Positions 1 to 6,707 of a stretch of DNA of 6,707 nt are shown here, one piece after another (positions within the stretch are counted from its first letter, which is position 1; the number at the start of each line of letters is the position of its first letter). The notes below the pieces were generated by a model that was not told the DNA's origin, did not search any database, and was given only the letters and a program-made list of their open reading frames with translations. The position numbers and the translations under genes were made by a program. The stretch lies in assembly GCA_030643455.1 (NCBI GenBank), contig DAOWLV010000181.1, positions 1-6,707 of the forward strand, written 5' to 3'. Origin of the DNA: Candidatus Krumholzibacteriia bacterium. GTDB lineage: Bacteria; Krumholzibacteriota; Krumholzibacteriia; LZORAL124-64-63.

Positions 1-1
1 G

Positions 2-370
2 GCCCACCGCGAATCCCTGCAGAAGATCCTGGGCAATCTCATGCAGAATTCGCTGGATGCGGCGCGCAACGAGCAATCGCTGACCATCGGGATCACCTGG
101 CGTCTGGAGCCCGGCCACGTCACCCTGATCTGGCAGGACAACGGGGTCGGATTGCCCGCCGAAGTGGCCGATCGCCTGTTCGACCCGTATTTTTCAACCA
201 AGAGCAAAGGCACCGGTCTGGGCCTGGCCATCTGCCGGAACCTGGCCGACCGAATGGGTGGAACCATCACCCTTTCCAACCGCAGTGACGGACACGGAGC
301 CATCGCGGAATTGACGTTGCCCCGCAGTGGTGGGGAAGGCTCCGTGGAAGGAGATCCCGGACTTTCATGA
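2..370 (+). CDS. Sensor histidine kinase, C-terminal ATPase domain (5' truncated)
   Basis: This is the C-terminal 122 residues of a two-component sensor histidine kinase. The reading frame is open from base 2 and the true start lies upstream of the window. The HATPase_c (GHKL) ATP-binding fold is nearly complete. It shows an N box (NLMQNSLDA, Mg-ligand Asn at local residue 16), a G1 box (DNGVG, residues 46-50), an F box (FDPYFSTK, 60-67) and a G2 box (GTGLGLAIC, 70-78). The F-box wording and short tail resemble NtrB/AtoS-type kinases, which pair with sigma-54 or other response regulators. That subtype is an inference. The dimerisation/phospho-His domain and any sensor domain are outside the window, so input and partner are unknown. 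The product would autophosphorylate a His with ATP in the cytoplasm. Its stop overlaps the next gene's start by 4 bases (ATGA), so it is probably co-translated with the DUF4159 gene. The domain call is secure; the cellular role is not. Confidence 0.93.
   Translation, partial: AHRESLQKILGNLMQNSLDAARNEQSLTIGITWRLEPGHVTLIWQDNGVGLPAEVADRLFDPYFSTKSKGTGLGLAICRNLADRMGGTITLSNRSDGHGAIAELTLPRSGGEGSVEGDPGLS
346..353 (+). promoter_or_regulatory. Shine-Dalgarno site for the DUF4159 gene
   Basis: GGAAGGAG lies inside the end of the kinase gene, 13 bases before the ATG at 367. The spacing is longer than ideal but much better than the 31 bases to the alternative ATG at 385. This, with the ATGA overlap, supports the start at 367. 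Confidence 0.5.
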
Positions 371-1071
371 CTGTTGATTCATCAATGAAACGGGCCTTCA
401 TCCTGGCCTTGGCATTCCTGGCGTTTACCGCGGTCCGGCCTTCGGCGGCTGCGATGGTGGGTCGGTCTGCGCAGACGCCCGAGGTGCGCATCGCCAGGCT
501 GCATTACGAAGGTGGGGGCGACTGGTATTGCGACCCCAGCAGCCTGCCCAACTGGCTCTCGGTTTTCCGTGCCAGGACCGGCATCCCCACCGCCGCGACG
601 GATGTCGTGGTGACCCTGGACAGCGAGGATCTGTACAGCTACCCCTTTCTCTATCTGTCAGGGCATGGACGCATCGCCCTGGAGGAAGGTGAACTGGCGG
701 AATTGCGCCGGTACCTGGATGCCGGGGGTTTCCTGTACGCCGACGACAACTACGGACTGGATCCGTCCTTCCGGGAAATGGTCGCCCAGCTGTTCCCCGA
801 CAACGAACTGGAACCGATGGCAGGCAACCATCCCATCTATCATTCGTTTTATGATCTGCCGGGATTGCCGAAGATTCATCAACACGATGGGGAACCCGCC
901 CGCGGGTACGGCGTTTTCAGGAATGGACGTCTGGTCCTGTTCTATTCCTATTCGTCTGATATCGGGGACGGCCTGGAGGACCCCCAGGTGCACGGCGATC
1001 CGGCCGAGGTTCGCGAGGCCGCGGCCAAGATGGCCGTCAACATCCTGATGTACACCCTGACCCATCCCTGA
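367..1071 (+). CDS. Secreted DUF4159 domain protein
   Basis: This 234-residue exported protein consists almost entirely of a DUF4159 domain, a family with no firmly assigned biochemical activity. A signal peptide is visible: MKRA (residues 7-10), a hydrophobic core FILALAFLAF, and a likely cleavage after the AAA at 27-29. Mature-domain hallmarks are HYEGGGDWYCDP (46-56), FLYLSGHG (94-101), a GGFLYADDNYG segment (120-130), HPIYHSFYDLP (155-165), and YGVFRNGRLVLFYSYSSDIG (181-200). The alternating strand/helix pattern and the SGHG turn recall the class I glutamine-amidotransferase-like fold. No Cys sits in the nucleophile position (the only Cys is C55), so amidase chemistry is unlikely. The start at 367 is chosen for the 4-base overlap with the kinase and the upstream GGAAGGAG. 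A start at 385 would give a tidier signal peptide and cannot be excluded. The DUF4175 gene follows after 16 bases. The product is probably periplasmic and acts with its neighbours; this is inferred from gene order. Confidence 0.88.
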   Translation: MTVDSSMKRAFILALAFLAFTAVRPSAAAMVGRSAQTPEVRIARLHYEGGGDWYCDPSSLPNWLSVFRARTGIPTAATDVVVTLDSEDLYSYPFLYLSGHGRIALEEGELAELRRYLDAGGFLYADDNYGLDPSFREMVAQLFPDNELEPMAGNHPIYHSFYDLPGLPKIHQHDGEPARGYGVFRNGRLVLFYSYSSDIGDGLEDPQVHGDPAEVREAAAKMAVNILMYTLTHP

Positions 1072-1087
1072 AGCGGATTCGAAAATC

Positions 1088-4000
1088 ATGGCAACCGTGA
1101 AGCAAAAATCCAACTTCCAGACCCGGCTCGGGCGTCTTTTGACGCTCACGAGGCTGCGCGCCCTGCGCTTTGGCCTGGTGCGGACCCTGACGGTTGCCGG
1201 CGGAGCGCTTTTGCTGGCGGTGTGGTCCGTTGGAGGGGAAACCGGTCCGAGGGGCTTCATCGCCTGGGGCCTTTCTCTTTCCCTGCTCGCGGTTCTGATC
1301 CTGGTTGTCCGGCATTTCCTTGTCCTGCCTTTGCGACCCTGGCGGCGGGCCCGGGATCTCGTTGCGGCCATCGAACGGCAGGATGATTTTTCCAATGTCC
1401 TGGTTTCCGCCGAGGAGGCGGAACGTTTGCCCGAGCGGTGGGGCGGATCTCATCCGGTCAGGGTCGAATTGCTGCGGCGCCTGTACCAGCGGGCCGAGGG
1501 CATCGTGGAAAGGCTGGATCCCGGTCAGGTGCTCGTTCTGCCTCACGGAAGGGCCTGGAGTCTGGGTCTGGTGGCGGTGGTTTGCCTGGGAATCCTGATG
1601 GCGGTCACCGGCCCCGATGATCTCGGACGGGGATTCGGACGCCTGGTCAAGCCCAGTCTGGCCAAGGTCCTGGTTCCGGTGGGAGGTCTTTACGGGGTGT
1701 CGGACCGGGATTTCGTGATTGCCGGCCTGGATATCGAACTGGCCGCCCTGGATTTCGCCGGGGGACCCGATCCCGCGGTCTGCGAGATCCGCATCGGCAG
1801 CGGCATGTGGCAGCGCATGGACACGGGGGCCGAGCGCGTGTTCCTCGCCCCACCGGGAATTCCCTCACCCTATCGCAAGTGGGCTGCGGTCATTTCCGAT
1901 GTCCGCGAGGATTTCGCCTGGCGTTTCCGTCGGGGCGAGATGATCACGGAAATCGGTCAGGTGACCGTCCGCCACCATCCCCTGATGACCGGACTGTCGG
2001 CCCGGGTGACACCACCGGCCTACACCAGGTTGCCGGCCCGCGACCTGGCCCGGCTACCGGCCTGGTTCGAGGTGCCGGCCGGAAGTTCCGTCCGGCTGTC
2101 CGGGACCGTGAATCATCCTGTCGAGAGGGCCTGGATCGTCACCGCCGCGGGTGACACCCTGATACTGGAAGAGGATTCCCTGCAGATAGCCGGCGCCCTG
2201 CGCGTGACCGAGTCGACCATCTTCACTGTGAACCTGGAAGATGACTTCGGACTTCGAAATCAATCGCCCCTGCAGTACGAAATCGCTGCGGCGGAAGATG
2301 TGGAACCGGCGGTGCGGCTGGAACGGGTGGACGACGACGGGATCCTGCCCATTTCCGGCGAATTGACTCTCGAAGTGGAGGCGGCGGACGATTTCGGGCT
2401 CGCCTGGCTGGACCTGCGGGTCCGCACCGAAGCCCGGAGTGGGACGGTTTTTTCCAACGAGGCCTCCGGAAAATGGCGAAGCGGCCGCTTCTGGCCTGGG
2501 GATTCGAACAGCTGGTTCACCATCACCACCGATGCCGGTCCCTTGCGGGTCCGCTCCGGCGGCCCCCAGGGCAGCATGTCCGAATTGAGGGCCCGCTTCC
2601 TGCTGGAAATCGAGGCCGGGGACCTGGACATGGTGGCTGGAGATGCGCTTGAATTTTCCGTTGAAGTGGTGGACAACAAGCGGCCTGGACCTCCCGGCCG
2701 GTCCCTGTCCCGTGTGGTGCGCCTGGTGCTGCCTTCGGCCGCCGACGTTTTGACTTCACAGGCGGAAACCAGTCAGGAACGCAGGTCCGAGCTGGAGGAA
2801 ATGCGGAGGCGCAGCCGCGAACTCGACGCCGACCTGGACCGACTCACGCGCGAGCTGATGAAAAATCCCCTGCCGGACTGGGCGCGCCAGCAGGAAATGG
2901 AAGCCGCCATCGAGCGGCAGAAGACTCTCCAGGAAGAGCTGGCCAGGGTGGCCCGCGAACTCCAGGAGGAACTGGACCATCTGGCGGGCAGCCAGCTCAC
3001 GTCCGAGGCCCAGCAGAACAAGGCGGACGAGGTCTCGGAACTTCTTTCCCAGTCGGGGAGCGAGAGACTGAACGACCTGCTGAGCAAGATGGAGGAGGCA
3101 TCGGGACAGGTTTCCCCCGACGAGGTGGCTCGTGCCATGCAGGAAGTCGCCCGCAACCAGAAGGAAATGGCGCGCCGCCTGGACGCGGCCCTGGCCATGC
3201 TTAAACGCATGGCGCAGGAACAGGAACTCGAAGGACTGGTCTCCCTGCTGGAAAAGATGATCCAGAAGCAGCAGGAACTCGCGGATCTCAGCCGGCAGCT
3301 GGAACAGGAGCAGGCGGCTGCCGCGCAGCAAGAAGGCGAGGAAGGCCAGGAAGGCCAGGAAGGCCAAGAAGGCCAGGAAGGCGAGAAGGGCCAGGAAGGC
3401 CAGGAAGGCCAGGAAGGCCAGGAAAGTGAATCCGGCGAAGGGGAAAAACAACAGGAAGCCGGAGAAACTCCTTCGGCCGAGGAACTGGCCCGCCGGCAGG
3501 AGGCCCTGGCCGAGGAACTGGAACAACTGAAGGAGAAGCTGGAGAAGGCCCTGGAGGAATTGCGGGAGGAAAACGCCCAGAATCCCGAAAATGGTGAACA
3601 GAGCCAGATGGAGACCGCCCTCCAGGAAGCCCTGGACAAGCTCGAGCAACAGAAGAGCGAAAGCAAGATGAGCGAGGCTTCGGATCAACTGATGCAGATG
3701 GACCCGGGCGAAGCGGCGAAAATGCAGGAACAGGCGCTGCGCGATCTGGGGGCCCTCTATCACGTCATGCTCCAGTCGCAAATGGCCATGCAGATGGCCA
3801 TGAAGATGGAGCAGGTTTCTTCGCTGCGAGGACTGGCCGCCGACCTGCTCGCCATGTCCACGCGTCAGGAAGAGATTGCCGCCATGATCCCGCCCGACAT
3901 GAGGGATCTTCGTTCGCTGGAACTCACTCGCGCCCAGCACCGGGTGCAGAAGGCGGCGGTCCGGGTCCGTGACAATCTTTCCCTGTTGATGGACGAGGCC

Positions 4001-4804
4001 CCGAACCGCATCATGAAACTGCTCAAGAAACTGGACGAACTGATCGAGGAGATGGGATACAGCCTGCGGGCCATGGAGGAAAACCGCTCGCAGATCGCCC
4101 GGCGGCACGCCCGGGAAAGCCTGGCATCTTCCAACCGTCTGGTGATCAGCCTGTTGACCGAAGCCCAGATGACCGGTGGCGGCGGGGGCTCCAGCGGGAA
4201 CCCCATGCCTTCGATGGGTGAAATGCTCAAGCAGATGGCCAAGGAGCAGGCCGGGTTGAACGGAGCCACCGAGGAACTGCGCCGCATGCTCGCCAACCGG
4301 GGGATGAGCCAGGAACTACGCTCCCAGATGAAACGGTTGGGCGAGCAGCAGGCGGGCCTTGCCGGCCAGATGAGCGACCTTTCCGAGGAGGAAAAGCAGA
4401 AGCAAAGGCCCGAGGGCGAAAGGGTTCTCGGCGACCTTGGTCAGCTGGGCCTCGACATGGAATCGCTGAGCCGGGATCTGGATGACGGCCTGGTCAGCGA
4501 GGAGACCCTCATACGTCAGGAGCGGATCCTCAGCCGAATGCTGGACGCCCGGAATTCGGTGCGCCGCCGCGATTACACGACCCGGCGCGAGAGTCGGACG
4601 GCGACCCGTCTGTTCGACCGGCAGGACGGCAGGGAAGGCAGTGACGAGGATGACCAGGACAATCCCTTCCGCCTGAGATACCAGCCCCTGGAAAAGGCTC
4701 CCCTGGAGTACCGCGATCTTGTCCGGCGCTACTTCACGGCCCTCGATTCCCTGCGCCGCCTGGATGATGCGCCGCTTCCTCCCGATCGGAGGGAGCTGCC
4801 ATGA
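1088..4804 (+). CDS. Giant membrane-anchored DUF4175 family protein with coiled coils
   Basis: This 1238-residue protein matches the DUF4175/TIGR02302-like architecture; its function is unknown. Three membrane segments are visible near residues 29-49, 57-80 and 156-174. The Arg-rich loop after the second (RPWRRAR) suggests a cytoplasmic loop at 81-155 and a periplasmic remainder. Residues about 190-550 are beta-rich and include VTPPAYT (307-313) and two similar strand-turn motifs, EDDFGL (384-389) and ADDFGL (433-438), likely Ig-like domains. From about 552 onward the chain is charged, Glu/Gln-rich coiled coil. It is broken by an EGQ repeat linker (749-778) and a Gly-rich hinge (GGGGGSSG, from 1030). 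The C-terminus has a RILSRMLDARNSVRRRDY segment (1146-1163) and a PLEYRDLVRRYF segment (1205-1216), both familiar from DUF4175 relatives. A Met-rich stretch lies at 894-907. The ribosome site is weak (AAGCGGA at 1071-1077), which suggests reinitiation after the DUF4159 stop. The stop codon overlaps the next start (ATGA). It may be a periplasmic scaffold or tether (inference). Confidence 0.88.
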   Translation: MATVKQKSNFQTRLGRLLTLTRLRALRFGLVRTLTVAGGALLLAVWSVGGETGPRGFIAWGLSLSLLAVLILVVRHFLVLPLRPWRRARDLVAAIERQDDFSNVLVSAEEAERLPERWGGSHPVRVELLRRLYQRAEGIVERLDPGQVLVLPHGRAWSLGLVAVVCLGILMAVTGPDDLGRGFGRLVKPSLAKVLVPVGGLYGVSDRDFVIAGLDIELAALDFAGGPDPAVCEIRIGSGMWQRMDTGAERVFLAPPGIPSPYRKWAAVISDVREDFAWRFRRGEMITEIGQVTVRHHPLMTGLSARVTPPAYTRLPARDLARLPAWFEVPAGSSVRLSGTVNHPVERAWIVTAAGDTLILEEDSLQIAGALRVTESTIFTVNLEDDFGLRNQSPLQYEIAAAEDVEPAVRLERVDDDGILPISGELTLEVEAADDFGLAWLDLRVRTEARSGTVFSNEASGKWRSGRFWPGDSNSWFTITTDAGPLRVRSGGPQGSMSELRARFLLEIEAGDLDMVAGDALEFSVEVVDNKRPGPPGRSLSRVVRLVLPSAADVLTSQAETSQERRSELEEMRRRSRELDADLDRLTRELMKNPLPDWARQQEMEAAIERQKTLQEELARVARELQEELDHLAGSQLTSEAQQNKADEVSELLSQSGSERLNDLLSKMEEASGQVSPDEVARAMQEVARNQKEMARRLDAALAMLKRMAQEQELEGLVSLLEKMIQKQQELADLSRQLEQEQAAAAQQEGEEGQEGQEGQEGQEGEKGQEGQEGQEGQESESGEGEKQQEAGETPSAEELARRQEALAEELEQLKEKLEKALEELREENAQNPENGEQSQMETALQEALDKLEQQKSESKMSEASDQLMQMDPGEAAKMQEQALRDLGALYHVMLQSQMAMQMAMKMEQVSSLRGLAADLLAMSTRQEEIAAMIPPDMRDLRSLELTRAQHRVQKAAVRVRDNLSLLMDEAPNRIMKLLKKLDELIEEMGYSLRAMEENRSQIARRHARESLASSNRLVISLLTEAQMTGGGGGSSGNPMPSMGEMLKQMAKEQAGLNGATEELRRMLANRGMSQELRSQMKRLGEQQAGLAGQMSDLSEEEKQKQRPEGERVLGDLGQLGLDMESLSRDLDDGLVSEETLIRQERILSRMLDARNSVRRRDYTTRRESRTATRLFDRQDGREGSDEDDQDNPFRLRYQPLEKAPLEYRDLVRRYFTALDSLRRLDDAPLPPDRRELP
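3332..3421 (+). repeat. Ten in-frame 9-bp tandem repeats (GAAGGCCAG) encoding Glu-Gly-Gln
   Basis: Ten head-to-tail units of 9 bases follow the consensus GAAGGCCAG. Six units match exactly (3341, 3350, 3368, 3395, 3404, 3413). The variants are GAAGGCGAG (3332 and 3377), GAAGGCCAA (3359) and AAGGGCCAG (3386). The array is in frame with the DUF4175 gene, covers residues 749-778, and puts Gly at every third residue. An eleventh, decayed unit (GAAAGTGAA) follows at 3422. Because the unit is three codons, gain or loss of copies changes linker length without a frameshift. It lies between two predicted coiled-coil blocks and is probably a flexible acidic spacer. Confidence 0.95.
4788..4795 (+). promoter_or_regulatory. 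Strong Shine-Dalgarno site for the TPR gene
   Basis: GGAGGGAG ends five bases before the ATG at 4801 and lies within the last codons of the DUF4175 gene. It is the best ribosome-binding site in the window and fixes the start of the downstream gene at the ATGA overlap. The TPR protein may therefore be translated efficiently in its own right as well as by coupling. Confidence 0.75.
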
Positions 4805-6707
4805 GCATTCTCCGTGTGATCAGGTTGACGTCGATCCTGGTGCTTTTTTCTGCGGGAATCTGCCTCGCCCAGACACCACAGGACCATGGTGGAGATCCGA
4901 CCGATCAAGAAAAGAAACTGGAGATTCCGCGGGATCTGCGCCGGATGGATCTGCCCATGGATCCGCAATCATTGATCAATCTGCGCCGGCGGCTGATCGA
5001 ACTGGACCGCCTGATGACCCTGGGCAGCATCAGCCGTGCGGAATCGCTGCTGAAGGACCTGGAACAGCACAGCACGCTCAAGCGGGAACTGGTGACCCGC
5101 CGGATCAGGTTGGCCCAGCTCAAGGAAGACCACGCCGAAGCGGTGCGGCTTTGTGAAGAAGCCCTGGCCAACCAGACCAGGAATCCCGGGCTGTGGCGTT
5201 CCCTGGCGGAGTCCCAGCTGGCCATCGACCAGCCGGACAGCGCCATTGTGTCCATCGGCCATTTCATCGCCACCAATCCCAACGGCCGCAGCGCGACGAT
5301 GGTGGGCGTGGATATGTTGCAGAAGGCCGGGCAGCAAGCCATGGCCGTGACGCTCATCGACTCCATGCGGGTCATCCTGGGTGAGCCGCGTCTGCTGGGC
5401 CGGCAACGCGCCGTCAGTCTGCTGCTGATGGACCGGCAACCCGAAGCGGCCGATGAGATGACGGCCGAATTGAGGTCGAATCCCTTCAATCTGTCCCTGC
5501 TGCGGATCGAACTTCTGGAAGGTCCCTATCGCCCCGCCAATCACGGCGAGTTCCTGGATCGTCTGAAGGACAGGTCCGGTGAATCGGATGCGCAGGGTGC
5601 CGAGGCCCTGCTGGTGGCCAATCTCCTGGTGGCCGGGGGTGAGGTCGAAGCGGCGATCGAAATGCTGGAGCCTCTTTTCGTGGGTCGGGGTTCGATCATG
5701 TTCCTGCTGCAGAACACCGTTCTGCTGGTCAGGGAACTGGAATTGCTCGAGGAATCTCCCCAGCTCCAGCCCTCCGTGGATTATCTGCTGGCGGTGCTCG
5801 AGCGTCTGGCGGGACCGGAGAACCGGGACCTCGTCCTGAGACAGCGGGCCGCCGACCAGCTGGCCCAGGTCTGCCAAATCGCCCTGGAAACCGGGGCCCT
5901 GGGAACCGATCCACACCTGGCTGCCGACCGGTTCGGGGATCTGCTTGCCCTGGTTCGCCAGGTCAATCCGAACAGCGAATTCCTGTATTCCTCACAGATC
6001 AAACTGGCCGCCTACACGCGGGATGTCCTGCACGAACCGGAAGTCGCCGCACGTCGGTTGGAAAGTCTGCTGCTGAACCTGAACCTGCCCACCAGTGGGG
6101 TGGCTCTTGTCCGCCTGACCCTCGGTGAATGTTACCTGGCCGCCGGGGATACGGCCCGGGGGCGGATCGTCCTGGAAAGTCTGGGCCGCGATCCGGAATT
6201 CCGCCAGGCCGCCGGGCATGCCCACTATCATGTGGCACGGCTCGATCTGGCCCAGGGGCATTTCGCCACCTCCCGGGACCGCTTCGCTGTGGTGGCCATG
6301 GACAATCCGGGTGCTCCCTACGCCAACGAGTCCCTGGACATGGGCCTGGCCATTGCCGAGGAAATGGACAACCCCAGTGGCGGTCCGCCCATCCTGTCCC
6401 TCTATTCCCCGAGCGTCTATTTCGACCTCACAGCCCAGCCCGACTTTCGCCTGACCTCGCTGGAGGAATTCGTCTCCCGGACTATTCTTCTGGTCGATCT
6501 GGAAGAACCCCAGCACCTGCTGGAACGGGGCCGGTTCGAGCTGGCGATTCTCCACCTCGAGGCCGGTCGGATCGACGATGCCCTGGAGCGTCTGGACCAG
6601 GTCATCAATGGCCATCCCGACGGGCGCTATCCGGCGCGGGCCCTCGAACTGCGCGGCAGGATCCTGCAGGACGCCGGCCGTGCCGAAGAGGCCCGCCACA
6701 CCTGGGA
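4801..6707 (+). CDS. Secreted tetratricopeptide-repeat protein (3' truncated)
   Basis: The frame is open from the ATG at 4801 to the window edge (635 codons and two bases) with no stop, so the C-terminus is missing. A signal peptide is evident: MSILRVIR, a hydrophobic core near residues 9-20, and probable cleavage after CLA at 21-23. There is no proper lipobox, so a soluble periplasmic product is expected. The mature chain is almost all helical, with TPR-like units. The clearest are residues about 124-157 (LWRSLAESQLA), 434-467 (LTLGECYLAAGDTARGRIVL), 472-505, and 579-635 (FELAILHLEAGRIDDALERL, then a second unit with GRILQDAGRAEEA). The segment around 160-420 is also helical but degenerate, and I recognise no other domain. 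TPR solenoids typically bind partner proteins. The ATGA overlap with the DUF4175 gene suggests the pair are made together and may interact (inference). No catalytic motif is visible. The TPR call is solid; the function is unknown. Confidence 0.87.
   Translation, partial: MSILRVIRLTSILVLFSAGICLAQTPQDHGGDPTDQEKKLEIPRDLRRMDLPMDPQSLINLRRRLIELDRLMTLGSISRAESLLKDLEQHSTLKRELVTRRIRLAQLKEDHAEAVRLCEEALANQTRNPGLWRSLAESQLAIDQPDSAIVSIGHFIATNPNGRSATMVGVDMLQKAGQQAMAVTLIDSMRVILGEPRLLGRQRAVSLLLMDRQPEAADEMTAELRSNPFNLSLLRIELLEGPYRPANHGEFLDRLKDRSGESDAQGAEALLVANLLVAGGEVEAAIEMLEPLFVGRGSIMFLLQNTVLLVRELELLEESPQLQPSVDYLLAVLERLAGPENRDLVLRQRAADQLAQVCQIALETGALGTDPHLAADRFGDLLALVRQVNPNSEFLYSSQIKLAAYTRDVLHEPEVAARRLESLLLNLNLPTSGVALVRLTLGECYLAAGDTARGRIVLESLGRDPEFRQAAGHAHYHVARLDLAQGHFATSRDRFAVVAMDNPGAPYANESLDMGLAIAEEMDNPSGGPPILSLYSPSVYFDLTAQPDFRLTSLEEFVSRTILLVDLEEPQHLLERGRFELAILHLEAGRIDDALERLDQVINGHPDGRYPARALELRGRILQDAGRAEEARHTW

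Noticed and set aside
749..778. True collagen-like domain (protein residues 749-778 of DUF4175, encoded at 3332-3421)
   Set aside because: Gly recurs every third residue, but there is no proline and only about ten triplets. A flexible acidic linker is more likely than a triple helix.
658..1395. 245-codon open frame on the - strand across the DUF4159/DUF4175 junction
   Set aside because: Its translation is Arg-rich and patternless, and it overlaps two convincingly coding + strand genes.
3332..3421. CRISPR array or integration site
   Set aside because: The repeats are 9 bases, have no spacers, and are in frame within a coding sequence.
2773..3666. 297-codon Ser-rich open frame on the - strand
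   Set aside because: It is a Ser/Arg-rich low-complexity translation that is an antisense shadow of the same coiled-coil region, with no family resemblance.
2756..4108. 450-codon open frame on the - strand opposite the DUF4175 gene, containing FLAFLAF repeats
   Set aside because: It is the complement of the Glu/Gln/Lys-rich coiled-coil gene in GC-rich DNA. The hydrophobic repeats are the reverse reading of GAAGGCCAG. It lies wholly inside a well-supported gene and resembles no known family.
4801..4866. Lipoprotein signal for the TPR protein (Cys at residue 21)
   Set aside because: The residues before the Cys (SAGI) do not fit a lipobox, which needs a small residue directly before Cys and usually Leu at -3. 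An ordinary signal peptide fits better.
4969..5916. 315-codon open frame on the - strand opposite the TPR gene
   Set aside because: The + strand frame has a signal peptide, a strong ribosome site and TPR units. The - strand frame is a codon-bias shadow rich in Gln, His and Gly.

Overview
The window is 6.7 kb of GC-rich (by eye above 60% G+C), tightly packed bacterial DNA. All four genes lie on the + strand and no gap exceeds 16 bases. In order they are: the C-terminal end of a sensor histidine kinase (cut by the left edge), a secreted DUF4159 protein, a very large membrane-anchored DUF4175 protein, and a secreted TPR protein (cut by the right edge). The kinase/DUF4159 and DUF4175/TPR junctions are both ATGA stop-start overlaps, and only 16 bases separate DUF4159 from DUF4175. 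This strongly suggests one polycistronic, translationally coupled transcript that extends beyond both ends.

Region by region: 2-370 holds the ATP-binding half of a histidine kinase with clear N, G1, F and G2 boxes. 367-1071 encodes an exported DUF4159 domain. 1088-4804 encodes a 1238-residue DUF4175-type protein with three N-terminal membrane segments, beta-rich periplasmic domains carrying two DDFGL motifs, and about 650 residues of mostly coiled coil. That coiled coil is interrupted by a linker of 9-bp tandem repeats (Glu-Gly-Gln). 4801-6707 encodes a signal-peptide protein with TPR-like helical repeats. It has no stop codon before the window ends. I see no RNA gene, mobile element, CRISPR array, promoter or terminator.

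From general knowledge, DUF4159 and DUF4175 proteins often occur near MoxR/DUF58/BatA (von Willebrand-type) genes in Gram-negative phyla of the FCB type and their uncultured relatives such as Gemmatimonadota, Eisenbacteria and Krumholzibacteriota. High GC and exported envelope proteins fit such a source, but the sequence alone does not fix the phylum. No MoxR, DUF58 or BatA gene is visible here. If present, it would lie upstream.

Working model (inference): the three exported or membrane proteins form an uncharacterised cell-envelope assembly. The DUF4175 protein would be the inner-membrane anchor and long periplasmic rod, and DUF4159 and TPR the soluble partners. A kinase made from the same message would sense or report its state. 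None of these three envelope families has a firmly established biochemical function.
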